Shown here in pieces: positions 56,567 through 64,000 of a stretch of 64,000 nucleotides of DNA (position 1 is the stretch's first letter; every line of letters begins with the position of its first letter). The position numbers and the translations under genes were made by a program. The stretch spans positions 1-64,000 of the forward strand of contig NZ_SMKR01000002.1 in the NCBI RefSeq assembly GCF_004348725.1, read 5' to 3'. The notes under the pieces are model-generated. The model was not told where the DNA came from, made no database searches, and saw nothing but the letters and a program-made list of their open reading frames with translations. The stretch comes from Kribbella turkmenica (GTDB taxonomy: Bacteria; Actinomycetota; Actinomycetes; Propionibacteriales; Kribbellaceae).

Positions 56567-57144
56567 CCGCGCACGCCCCCGCCCGCAACACCAAGCGCCA
56601 GGTGATCATCGAGACCGCCGAGCGCCTGTTCGCCGACTGCGGGTACGACGCGACGTCGACGGCGCGGATCGCCCATGAGGCCGGGGTGCCGTCGGGCCTG
56701 GTGTTCTACCACTTCGCCACCAAGCTGGATCTGCTGCTGGCCGTCGTCCAGGAGCGGCCGACGCCCGGCGACGTCCTCCCGAGCGCGGCGCGTGGCCGCT
56801 CGGTCCGGCAGCGGCTGCGGGCCGTCGTCAGCGTGATGGCCGAGGAGCTCGAGCTCAACCGGTCGGTGCGGATCATCGTCTTCCGGGAGGCCCAGGCACG
56901 CCCGGAGATCGCCGCCCGGGCGGCCGAGTTGTTCGCCGAGGCGGCCGCCACGGTCGCCGAGGTGCTCGGCGGCGCCGAGGACGTCGTCGCCGACCCGGAC
57001 CGGATCCGGACCGCGGCGGAGCTGATCGTCAGCCGGGTGTTCCTCGACGTCATCGCGCTCGGCCGCTCGGACACCGCGCAGAAGCGGCACGCGGCGATGA
57101 TCGACATGCTCGAGGAGTCGCTGACGACACCCGCCCCGGACTGA
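56563..57144 (+). CDS. TetR family transcriptional regulator
   Basis: This 193-residue regulator has a TetR HTH at about residues 13-60 (KRQVIIETAERLFADCGYDATSTARIAHEAG, then SGLVFYHFATKLDLL), followed by a helical ligand domain. It overlaps the ferritin-like gene by four bases. The 22-bp palindrome at 55547-55568 is the likely operator. The ligand is unknown; fatty acyl or redox-related compounds are common for regulators of such diiron proteins. Confidence 0.9.
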   Translation: MTAHAPARNTKRQVIIETAERLFADCGYDATSTARIAHEAGVPSGLVFYHFATKLDLLLAVVQERPTPGDVLPSAARGRSVRQRLRAVVSVMAEELELNRSVRIIVFREAQARPEIAARAAELFAEAAATVAEVLGGAEDVVADPDRIRTAAELIVSRVFLDVIALGRSDTAQKRHAAMIDMLEESLTTPAPD

Positions 57145-57168
57145 GGCCGGGGGATAAGGTCCACTGTC

Positions 57169-58554
57169 ATGGACGGCACCACGGCGGGGGCGGATCTGCA
57201 CCTGGATCTGGCGGCGACGCGCGGGCGGACCGACCTCGTCCGGGCGTTGCACGCCTCGATCCGCAGCGGCCGGCTGCCGGCCGGCACCCGGCTGCCGTCG
57301 TCGCGGTCGCTGGCCAAGGATCTCGGCATCGCCCGCAACACGGTCGCCGACGCCTACGGCCAGCTGGTCGCCGAGGGCTGGCTGACCGCGCGCCAGGGGT
57401 CCGGCACGGTCGTCGCCAACCGCGCCGGCACCCCGCCGGACGCCGTACCGCCGCTGCCGGCCGGGCTGTCCGCGGCGAGGCCCTTCCGGTACGACCTGAT
57501 GCCCGGGGCACCCGACGTGTCGACGTTCCCGCGCAGCGAGTGGCTGGCGGCGGCCCGCAAGGCGTTGCCGTCGGCACCCAACGAGGCGTTCGGGTACGGC
57601 GACCCGCGCGGGCGGATCGAGTTGCGCCGGATGCTGGCCGACTACCTGGCCCGGGCGCGTGGCGTCCGGGCCGACCCGGAGCGGATCCTGATCTGCTCGG
57701 GCTACGTGCAGGCGTTGAGTCTGCTCAGTGAGGTGCTCAGCTCACTGGGCGGGACGACGGTGTCGGTGGAGGAGTTCGGGTACGCGCTGCACCTGGACGT
57801 CGTCCGGTCACGTGGTCTCGAACCGGTGCCGGTCCCGGTCGACGGGTCGGGTGCGCAGGTCTCGGCGTTGTCCGGACAGGCCGCGCTGCTGACGCCGGCG
57901 CACCAGATGCCGACGGGCGTGCCGCTCGCGCCCGAACGCCGAACGGCGGCGGTCGAGTGGGCCCGGGAGGCCGGGGCGGTGCTGATCGAGGACGACTACG
58001 ACGGCGAGTTCCGGTACGACCGGCAGCAGGTGGGTGCACTGCAGGCGCTGGACCCCGAGCGGATCGTGTACACGGGCACGGCGAGCAAGAGTCTCGCGCC
58101 GGGGCTGCGGCTCGCCTGGATGGTGCTGCCGCAGCGGCTGATCGAGCCGGTGGTCGCGGCCAAGCGGACCGCGGACTTCCAGACCGCGACGCTGGACCAG
58201 CTGATCCTCGCCGAGTTCATTGCCTCCGGCCACTACGACCGGAATGTCCGCCGGTGCCGCCTGCACTACCGCCGCCGTCGCGACCGCCTGGTCGAACTGC
58301 TCGCCGTTCGTGCCCCGGAGGTCAAGGTCGCCGGCATCTCCGCCGGTCTGCACGTCCTCCTCGACGTCCCGGGCGACGCCGATGACATCGTCCACCGAGC
58401 CGCCCGCCAGGGCCTCGGCCTGGCCACCCTCAGCAGGTATCACGTCGACCCGACTCCCAGCACCCGCCAGGCGGTCATCGTCGGCTACGGCACCCCACCC
58501 GACCACGCCTACCCCGGCGCCCTCGACCTCCTCTGCCAGGTGCTGGGCGTCTAG
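57169..58554 (+). CDS. MocR/PdxR family regulator (GntR HTH plus aminotransferase domain)
   Basis: The 461-residue product joins an N-terminal GntR winged helix (residues about 10-80: LVRALHASIRSGRLPAGTRLP, ARNTVADAYGQLVAEGWL) to a fold-type I aminotransferase domain. The PLP-binding lysine is Lys307 (GTASKSLAPG). Regulators of this kind often activate vitamin B6 genes or amino-acid metabolism. TAAGGT eight bases before the ATG may be the -10 of a leaderless transcript. It converges on the homocysteine methyltransferase gene, and no pdx genes are nearby. Confidence 0.92.
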   Translation: MDGTTAGADLHLDLAATRGRTDLVRALHASIRSGRLPAGTRLPSSRSLAKDLGIARNTVADAYGQLVAEGWLTARQGSGTVVANRAGTPPDAVPPLPAGLSAARPFRYDLMPGAPDVSTFPRSEWLAAARKALPSAPNEAFGYGDPRGRIELRRMLADYLARARGVRADPERILICSGYVQALSLLSEVLSSLGGTTVSVEEFGYALHLDVVRSRGLEPVPVPVDGSGAQVSALSGQAALLTPAHQMPTGVPLAPERRTAAVEWAREAGAVLIEDDYDGEFRYDRQQVGALQALDPERIVYTGTASKSLAPGLRLAWMVLPQRLIEPVVAAKRTADFQTATLDQLILAEFIASGHYDRNVRRCRLHYRRRRDRLVELLAVRAPEVKVAGISAGLHVLLDVPGDADDIVHRAARQGLGLATLSRYHVDPTPSTRQAVIVGYGTPPDHAYPGALDLLCQVLGV

Positions 58555-58567
58555 CGACCAAGCTTCG

Positions 58568-59434
58568 CTAGCCGATCGCAGCGGCCAGCCTGCGGATGGC
58601 GGCCGGCCCCACTCGGCAGCAGCCGCCGATGTAGCGTGCTCCGGCGGCCAGCCAGCCGGGTGCGAGCGACGTGCTGTCCGCGGCGGACCCGGTCCAGTGG
58701 CGGTCGCCGGCGTTCCAGGACTCGCCGCTGTTCGGGTAGGCGACCGCGGGTCTGCCGGTGACGGCGACCGCGGTTTCGACCGCGTGCTGTACGTCGTCCG
58801 GTGTGCAGCAGTTGATGCCGACCGCAACCACCTGCTCGACGGCGGCCACGGCGAAGGCTTCGGTCAGCGGCTGCCCCGCCCGGGTGCGCGAACCTGCGAT
58901 GGAGTAGGAGAACCAGGCGGGGAAATCCAGTTCGCCCAGCAGCGTGACCAGGACCTCGGCCTCGTCGACGTCGGGGATGGTCTCGATCGCGAGCAGATCC
59001 GGTCCGGCGTCGACGAGCAGTTCGAGGCGCGGACCGTGGAAGTCGCGCAGGACCGACGGGCTCACGCCGTACCGGCCGCGGTACTCCGAGCCGTCCGCGA
59101 GCATCGCGCCGTACGGGCCGACCGATGCGGCCACCAGGCGTCCGGGCTGTTCGTCGCACACCGCCCGGGCGATGCGGACGCTGTCGCCGATCAACCGCTC
59201 GGCCTCGGCCCGCGACACCCCGGCCCGCTCGAACCCGGCCACGCTCGCCTGGTAACTGGCTGTCGTCGCGACCATCGCACCGGCCTCGTAGTACGCCCGG
59301 TGGACCGCGGCGATCTCTGCCGGTGCGTCCCGGAGCAGCCGCGCCGACCACAACGCGTCGGAGAGGTCGTGGCCCCGGTCCTCCAGCGCGTTCGACAGAC
59401 CGCCGTCGAGGATGACCGGCCGGTCAGAGGCCAT
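58568..59434 (-). CDS. mmuM: Homocysteine S-methyltransferase (MmuM type)
   Basis: This 288-residue protein has the zinc-binding cysteines Cys209 (GINCC) and Cys272/Cys273 (GGCCR) and the N-terminal DGGLSNALEDRG of the family. It transfers a methyl group from S-methylmethionine or S-adenosylmethionine to homocysteine, giving methionine. Its ATG overlaps the upstream oxidase stop by 11 bases, so the two are coupled. S-methylmethionine is a plant metabolite, in keeping with the plant-associated lifestyle suggested by other genes. Confidence 0.9.
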   Translation of the reverse strand: MASDRPVILDGGLSNALEDRGHDLSDALWSARLLRDAPAEIAAVHRAYYEAGAMVATTASYQASVAGFERAGVSRAEAERLIGDSVRIARAVCDEQPGRLVAASVGPYGAMLADGSEYRGRYGVSPSVLRDFHGPRLELLVDAGPDLLAIETIPDVDEAEVLVTLLGELDFPAWFSYSIAGSRTRAGQPLTEAFAVAAVEQVVAVGINCCTPDDVQHAVETAVAVTGRPAVAYPNSGESWNAGDRHWTGSAADSTSLAPGWLAAGARYIGGCCRVGPAAIRRLAAAIG

Positions 59435-60350
59435 GGATCAACTCGAAGACCTCGTGGGCGCAGCCCCACGACAGCGTCACGCCGGAGCCGCCGTGGCCGT
59501 AGCAGTGGATGACGGGTTCACCGGTCCTGGTGCGCACGAGCTCGCAGCGGATCGTCGGCCGCGCGGGACGGAGGCCGACGCGGTGCCGGAGGACTTTCGC
59601 CGTGCGGAGCTGAGGAACCAGTTCGGCCGCGCGCTCCAGGATCTGGTCGGCGGTCGCGGGATCGACGGCGAGGTTCCAGTCACCGGGCTCGCTCGTGCCG
59701 CCGACGACCACGTCCTTGTCGCGCGGGACGACGTACGTGAGCTCGCCCGGCGAACGGTCGGCGACGAGCCAGTCGGTCAGCCCGCACTGCTCGACCGTCA
59801 GCACCTGGCCGCGGACCGGGGTGACGGTCGGGTCCGCAGCGGTCAGCCGGGCGCCCAGACCGGTGCAGTTCACGACCACGTCGGCCGTGGTGGGCAGCGC
59901 CGACAGCGCCGCACGGGTCAGCGTGCCGCCTGCCTGCTCGAGCCGCTTGACCAGCGACCGCAGGTAGGCCGGCATCTCGACCAGCGGCGCGGTGAACGCC
60001 CAGCCGTCCTCGAACCCGACCGGCGGCGACGGAACCCTGGTCAGATCGGGCAGCACGTCGGCCCAGGCCGGATCCGGCGTCCGGTGCACCAGGAACTCCC
60101 GTCCGTGCCGCATCCGCACCGACGGCTCGATCTCGGCCAGCTTGGCGAACTCGTCGTACGACGTCCGCGACCAGGCGGCCACCCGGTCCGCGGGAGCCGA
60201 CAGGTACGGGTACCAGATCGCGGCCGCCACCGCGGACGTCGTCTCCAGCGGCAGGTCGCGGGCGAACACGGCCACGTCGTACCCGCCCTCGGCCAGCCGG
60301 ACCGCACAGGTCAGCCCGATCACGCCCGCACCCACCACGATCACGCGCAT
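59424..60350 (-). CDS. FAD-dependent D-amino-acid oxidase family protein
   Basis: The 308-residue product begins with a Rossmann FAD motif (VVGAGVIGL, Gly7/Gly9/Gly12) and ends with CYGHGGSGVTLSWGCA, the characteristic D-amino-acid oxidase C-terminal region. RHRVGLRPARPTIR contains the expected active-site Arg. It probably oxidises a D-amino acid or a related amine, producing hydrogen peroxide. CACAAT lies six bases upstream of the ATG and overlaps an inverted repeat. It is translationally coupled to mmuM. Confidence 0.87.
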   Translation of the reverse strand: MRVIVVGAGVIGLTCAVRLAEGGYDVAVFARDLPLETTSAVAAAIWYPYLSAPADRVAAWSRTSYDEFAKLAEIEPSVRMRHGREFLVHRTPDPAWADVLPDLTRVPSPPVGFEDGWAFTAPLVEMPAYLRSLVKRLEQAGGTLTRAALSALPTTADVVVNCTGLGARLTAADPTVTPVRGQVLTVEQCGLTDWLVADRSPGELTYVVPRDKDVVVGGTSEPGDWNLAVDPATADQILERAAELVPQLRTAKVLRHRVGLRPARPTIRCELVRTRTGEPVIHCYGHGGSGVTLSWGCAHEVFELIHGL

Positions 60351-60363
60351 TCACACATTGTGA
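60351..60363. promoter_or_regulatory. Inverted repeat at the start of the oxidase gene
   Basis: TCACA-CAT-TGTGA is a perfect 13-base inverted repeat directly abutting the ATG of the D-amino-acid-oxidase gene and overlapping its possible -10 (CACAAT on the minus strand). A bound regulator would block transcription. Confidence 0.4.
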
Positions 60364-60399
60364 CGCGCGGGTAGGGATCACGCCACGTCAGCTTCCCGG

Positions 60400-61482
60400 T
60401 CAGCGCAGGTCGACGGCCAACGAGTAGAACCGGGTGATCTGGGTGGCACCGTTGTTGTCGTCCGAGAGCAGGTAGAGCTGCCGGCGGCCGCCGGGGAGGT
60501 GACCGCCGAGGGCGAGGGCCTCGACGTTGTCCAGCAGCGGGTTCGGCTGCGGCTGCTTGGCGACCGCACCTGACGGCGGGCAGTTCACCAGGTCGAACAG
60601 CAGCTCCTTCCGCAGGAACACCTTGTCCGGAGCGTCGGCGAGCGACGCCCGCGCGGTCACGTCGGCGGCCTTGCGCAGCGACACCGTGAACACCCGGATC
60701 GTGTTGCCGACGCCCGGTACGAACGCGCGCTCCATCGACAGCAGTTCGTCCCGGTCCACCACGGCCAGCTCGACCAGCGAGAGCCCGGGATCGGTCTGGT
60801 AGGCGTACTGCGCGACCGGCTGGTAGTCGTGGCCTGGCCGGCCGGCGTACCTGATGATCCGGTTCCGCGAGCGGCCGTCGGCGTCCGTGCCGTCGGGAGC
60901 GAGCGGTCCTTCCATCCCGGCGTACAGGGATCGTTCGTCCGGGCTGACCGCGAGCGACTCGAACGTCGCGTTGGTCGTCGCCTCACCGGCCGGAGCGACC
61001 TGGAACCGCGCGGGCACCGGCAGCGAACCGACCTGCAGCCCGTCGGACAGCCGGAAGCGGCGGATCGACGGCTCGCGCTCGGACGTGGCGAGGAGGGTCC
61101 GCTCACCGCGCTCGACGACCAGGCCCTCGCCGTCGAAGTCGGCACCCGTGTACGGCGTACCGTCCGGGCGCCGCAGGATCGTCATCCCGTCCACGCTGAT
61201 CGTCGGCTCGCTGCTGATGTCGAGGTCGAAGACCCGGGCCGGCGTGGTCCCGACGTTGTCGACCAACGCCACCGCGCTGCTCCGGCCGGTCATGCTCAGC
61301 GCGGACAATCCGGCCACCGGCTGGCCCTCGAACGCCGTCTTGTCCAGCGCGTCGCTGAACCCGAGGAAGCGCGCGTCCCGCGAGCAGGATCCACCTCCGT
61401 CCTGCGGGGCGGCCGCGGCCGTCAAGGGGGTGGTGAGAGCGGTCAGGACAACGGCAGCGGCGAGCGGCTTGTGCCAGCGCAT
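60400..61482 (-). CDS. Secreted esterase-like phytase family protein
   Basis: The 360-residue product has a signal peptide (MRWHKPLAAAVVLTALTTPLTAAAA) and a beta-propeller-like domain of the esterase-like activity of phytase type (FEGQPVAGLSALSM, DFDGEGLVVERGERTLLATSEREPSI, NATFESLAVSPDERSLYAGMEGPL, LDNVEALALGG). Some members hydrolyse phosphoesters, but many are uncharacterised. GGAGGAA is seven bases before the chosen ATG. It is a monocistronic gene between the oxidase pair and the glucarate operon. Confidence 0.83.
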   Translation of the reverse strand: MRWHKPLAAAVVLTALTTPLTAAAAPQDGGGSCSRDARFLGFSDALDKTAFEGQPVAGLSALSMTGRSSAVALVDNVGTTPARVFDLDISSEPTISVDGMTILRRPDGTPYTGADFDGEGLVVERGERTLLATSEREPSIRRFRLSDGLQVGSLPVPARFQVAPAGEATTNATFESLAVSPDERSLYAGMEGPLAPDGTDADGRSRNRIIRYAGRPGHDYQPVAQYAYQTDPGLSLVELAVVDRDELLSMERAFVPGVGNTIRVFTVSLRKAADVTARASLADAPDKVFLRKELLFDLVNCPPSGAVAKQPQPNPLLDNVEALALGGHLPGGRRQLYLLSDDNNGATQITRFYSLAVDLR

Positions 61483-61558
61483 GACATTCCTCCGGCGAGG
61501 GCGAGGTCTGGACGACTGCAACCGATGGAAACCTACCGCGCGCAACACCAGGTGAACA

Positions 61559-62881
61559 TCAGCGCACCAGACAGGGCCGCTTGGGATCGAACACCCAGTC
61601 CTTCAGCAGATACCGCATGGCGATCGCGTCGTCCCGCGCACCCAGCCCGTGCTCCCGGAACAGCTCGTGCGCCGCCGCCAGCGCGTCCCGGTCCAGGTCG
61701 ATCCCGAGGCCCGGACGCGTCGGTACGGCGATCGCACCGTCGGCGATCCGCAGTGGTTCCTTGGTCAGTGACTGACCGTCCTGCCAGATCCAGTGCGTGT
61801 CCAGCGCCGTGATCTCGCCCGGTGCGGCCGCGCCGACCTGGGTGAACATGGCCAGCGAGATGTCGAAGTGGTTGTTCGAGTGCGAACCCCAGGTCAGCCC
61901 GAAGTCGTGGCACAACTGGGCGACCCGCACGGAGCCGGCCATCGTCCAGAAGTGCGGATCCGCAAGCGGGATGTCCACCGCGTCGGTCCGGATCGCGTGC
62001 GCCAGCTCGCGCCAGTCGGTGGCGATCATGTTGGTCGCCGTCCGCAGCCCGGTCGCCCGCCGGAACTCCGCCATCGTCTCGCGCCCGGAGAACCCCTCCT
62101 CCGCCCCGCACGGGTCCTCCACGTACGCGAGCACGTCGTCCAGCCCCGAGCACAACGCGATCGCCTCACGCACCGGCCAGGCGCCGTTCGGATCGACCGT
62201 GATCCGGGCCGACGGGAACCGCTTCGCCAGCGCGGTCACCGCCGCGATCTCCTCCGCGCCGGCGAACACACCACCCTTGAGCTTGAAGTCCGCGAACCCG
62301 TATCGCTCCTGTGCCGCCTCGGCCAGCGCCACCACCGCGTCCGGTGTCAGCGCCGGCCGGCGGCGCAGCGCGGACCAGCGGTCGCCGAATCCGTCGCCGG
62401 TCAGGTACGGCAGGTCCGTACGCGCCGGATCGCCTACGTAGAAGAGGTAGCCGAGCACCGGCACCCGATCGCGCTGCTGCCCGTCACCGAGCAGCTCGGC
62501 CACCGGCACGCCGAGGTGCTGCCCGAACAGGTCGAGCAGCGCCGACTCGAGCCCGGTCACCGCGTGCACCGTCGTCCGCAGGTCGAAGGTCTGCCGGCCA
62601 CGGCCACCGGCGTCCCGATCGGCGAAGGTCCGCGCGACCGTGCGCAGGAGACCGCGGTACCGCGCGACCTCCTGGCCCACAAGTAGTTCCGCCGCCTCGG
62701 CGATCGTCGACGCGATCCGGCCGCCACCGGGGACCTCGCCGACGCCGGTGTTCCCCGAGCTGTCGGTCACGATCACCACGTTCCGGGTGAAGAACGGCCC
62801 GTGCGCCCCGCTCAGATTGAGCAGCAGGCTGTCGTACCCGGCGACCGGCACGACCTCGACCGACGCGACCGTGGGAGTCAC
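61559..62881 (-). CDS. gudD: D-glucarate dehydratase
   Basis: This 440-residue enolase-superfamily enzyme carries the glucarate dehydratase active site: Lys200/Lys202 (FKLKGG), Asp230 (VDPNGAW), Glu255 (VEDPCG), Asn284 and His334 ([10 protein letters not shown]), each about five residues before the E. coli positions. It dehydrates D-glucarate to 5-dehydro-4-deoxy-D-glucarate. The GTG start overlaps the kdgD stop by GTGA. Glucarate and galactarate arise from uronic acids, so this operon complements the pectin enzymes at the other end of the window. Confidence 0.94.
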   Translation of the reverse strand: MTPTVASVEVVPVAGYDSLLLNLSGAHGPFFTRNVVIVTDSSGNTGVGEVPGGGRIASTIAEAAELLVGQEVARYRGLLRTVARTFADRDAGGRGRQTFDLRTTVHAVTGLESALLDLFGQHLGVPVAELLGDGQQRDRVPVLGYLFYVGDPARTDLPYLTGDGFGDRWSALRRRPALTPDAVVALAEAAQERYGFADFKLKGGVFAGAEEIAAVTALAKRFPSARITVDPNGAWPVREAIALCSGLDDVLAYVEDPCGAEEGFSGRETMAEFRRATGLRTATNMIATDWRELAHAIRTDAVDIPLADPHFWTMAGSVRVAQLCHDFGLTWGSHSNNHFDISLAMFTQVGAAAPGEITALDTHWIWQDGQSLTKEPLRIADGAIAVPTRPGLGIDLDRDALAAAHELFREHGLGARDDAIAMRYLLKDWVFDPKRPCLVR

Positions 62882-63792
62882 TTGATCCGGCCGATCAGCT
62901 CGGTGAGCTGGGCGAGCTCGTCCTCGGTCAGGTTCTGCAGGGGTGGGCGGACCGGGCCGGCCGGGCGGCCGATCGCGGCCACGCCAGCCTTGACGATCGA
63001 GACGGCGTACCCCTTCTCGCGGTCGCGGATGTCCAGGTAGGGCAGGACGAATTCGTTCAGCTTGCGGTACACGCCCGCGCGGTCCTGTGCCCGGACGTCG
63101 GCGTAGAAGCCCTGGGCGAACTCGGGCACGAAGTTGAAGATGGCCGAGGAGTAGGTGCTGACGCCGAGCTGCAGGAGCGGCAGCGCGAACGTCTCGGCGG
63201 TCGGCAGGCCGCCGATGTAGACCAGCCGGTCACCGACCCGGGCGTAGGTGCGGGTCATCAGCTCGATGTTCCCGACGCCGTCCTTGAGACAGACCAGGTT
63301 CTCGTGGCGGTCCGCGAGCTCCGCGACCGCGACGTCGGTGAAGATCGCATTGGCCCGGCTGTAGACGGTGATGCCGAGCGACGTACTGCGGCAGACGGCG
63401 GAAACGTGCTCGATCAGACCACGTTGGCCGGCCTCGGTGAGGTACGGCGGCAGCAGCAGGATCCCGTCCGCGCCGGCGGCCTCGGCGGCCCGGGCCTGGG
63501 CGATCGCGGCCGCCGTCCCACCGGTCGCGGGCGCGATCACGGGGACCTCGCCGTCGATCTCGGCCACCGCGGTCCGGACGACGGTGTCGATCTCGGCCGG
63601 CGTGAGGGAGAAGCCCTCGCCGGTGCCACCCGCGGCGAACAGGCCGGCCACGTCGTACTGGCTCAGCCAGGCCAGGTGCTCGCGGTAGCCGGTCTCGTCG
63701 AAGCTCAGGTCGTCGTGAAAGTGCGTGACGGGGAAGGACAGCAGCCCGGTCTCGAGCTGAGCGGCCAGTTCGGTCGGGGAGTAGTGGGTCAC
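62878..63792 (-). CDS. kdgD: 5-dehydro-4-deoxyglucarate dehydratase (KdgD)
   Basis: The 304-residue product belongs to the DHDPS/NAL aldolase superfamily. The Schiff-base lysine is Lys170 (VCLKDGVG) and the partner Tyr144 is in [18 protein letters not shown] forms the substrate-binding loop. It decarboxylates and dehydrates 5-dehydro-4-deoxyglucarate to 2-oxoglutarate semialdehyde. It is first in the operon with gudD. TAGCCT six bases before the GTG suggests a leaderless transcript. Confidence 0.93.
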   Translation of the reverse strand: MTHYSPTELAAQLETGLLSFPVTHFHDDLSFDETGYREHLAWLSQYDVAGLFAAGGTGEGFSLTPAEIDTVVRTAVAEIDGEVPVIAPATGGTAAAIAQARAAEAAGADGILLLPPYLTEAGQRGLIEHVSAVCRSTSLGITVYSRANAIFTDVAVAELADRHENLVCLKDGVGNIELMTRTYARVGDRLVYIGGLPTAETFALPLLQLGVSTYSSAIFNFVPEFAQGFYADVRAQDRAGVYRKLNEFVLPYLDIRDREKGYAVSIVKAGVAAIGRPAGPVRPPLQNLTEDELAQLTELIGRIK

Positions 63793-63798
63793 GAGGTC

Positions 63799-63804
63799 AG
63801 GCTA
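63799..63804 (-). promoter_or_regulatory. -10 box TAGCCT of kdgD, leaderless
   Basis: On the minus strand TAGCCT is followed by six bases and then the GTG start. No Shine-Dalgarno sequence is visible. TTGGAC lies 19 bases upstream as a possible -35. Confidence 0.45.
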
Positions 63805-63843
63805 GGAACGAGTTCAGATGCCTGTCCAAGATCAATTGTGGAT

Positions 63844-64000
63844 TCATTGATGCTCGGCGAGCATCGTGAGCACGCGATGCAGGACAGGGTTGGTGGATTC
63901 ACGGTGCCAGATCGCGTGCAGTTCGACGGGCTCGCCCGGTACGCCGACCTCGCAGTACGTCACGCCGTCGACGCCGAGGCTGCGCGCCGACGCCGGCACG
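63844..64000 (-). CDS. LysR family regulator, 3' end only
   Basis: The last 51 codons of a minus-strand gene are visible, ending in TGA at 63846-63844. The translated end (VGVPGEPVELHAIWHRESTNPVLHRVLTMLAEHQ, of which the W-H-R and the final helix are most telling) matches the C-terminus of LysR-type substrate-binding domains. The remainder lies beyond base 64000. It is 51 bases upstream of kdgD on the same strand, so it may control the glucarate operon, although kdgD seems to have its own promoter box. Confidence 0.65.
   Translation of the reverse strand, partial: VPASARSLGVDGVTYCEVGVPGEPVELHAIWHRESTNPVLHRVLTMLAEHQ

Overview
The window is GC-rich actinobacterial chromosome, densely packed, with many ATGA/GTGA gene overlaps, GTG starts, Tat signal peptides and apparent leaderless promoters. 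The gene content (many secreted plant-polysaccharide enzymes, CUT1 sugar transporters without a local ATPase, a MurA with Asp in place of Cys, ethylmalonyl-CoA mutase) suggests a soil actinomycete of the Kribbella/Nocardioidaceae type. That placement is an inference from gene families. No tRNA, rRNA, CRISPR array or complete insertion sequence was recognised, and no gene-free stretch exceeds about 240 bp.

Bases 1-13.2 kb form a pectin/galactan region. It holds a truncated secreted alpha/beta hydrolase, three GH28 (polygalacturonase-family) genes on the minus strand, a divergent fourth GH28 gene, a LacI regulator, a GH42 and a GH2 beta-galactosidase. An identical 14-bp LacI-type operator lies in the divergent GH28 promoter region and again before the GH42 gene, so one local regulon is likely. 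All four GH28 proteins keep the catalytic aspartates but have replaced the family histidine. Bases 13.2-14.6 kb carry a THUMP-type RNA methyltransferase with a possible attenuation leader, and a 3'-truncated HIT gene.

Bases 14.6-34.3 kb look like a system for a fucosylated plant glycan. The minus operon encodes an unusual GntR regulator (IS630-like HTH fused to a FadR-type regulator), a lactonase-type amidohydrolase, a GH95 alpha-L-fucosidase-family enzyme, an aldo/keto reductase resembling L-fucose dehydrogenase, and a second large GH95-like protein. The divergent plus operon encodes a CUT1 ABC transporter, a large unassigned enzyme, an RraA-like aldolase and three tandem secreted beta-helix proteins. 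This is the best candidate for a coordinated, poorly described pathway. Bases 34.5-38.3 kb add a second transporter of the LplB/YtcP type, and 38.3-39.6 kb a secreted SGNH hydrolase.

Bases 39.7-50.8 kb are core metabolism: a DUF3516 helicase, FabV, MurA, a PduO-type cobalamin adenosyltransferase, SppA, a small membrane protein, a STAS protein, ethylmalonyl-CoA mutase and an aldo/keto reductase. Bases 50.8-64 kb are mixed accessory genes: a PPOX protein, an unknown (alpha/alpha)-type protein, a PEP-mutase-family enzyme, an AhpD-like protein, an alpha/beta hydrolase, a ferritin-like protein with its TetR regulator and a perfect palindromic operator, a MocR regulator, a homocysteine methyltransferase with a D-amino-acid-oxidase-type enzyme, a phytase-like secreted protein, and a D-glucarate pathway (glucarate dehydratase, KdgD, partial LysR) that would process oxidised uronic acids.
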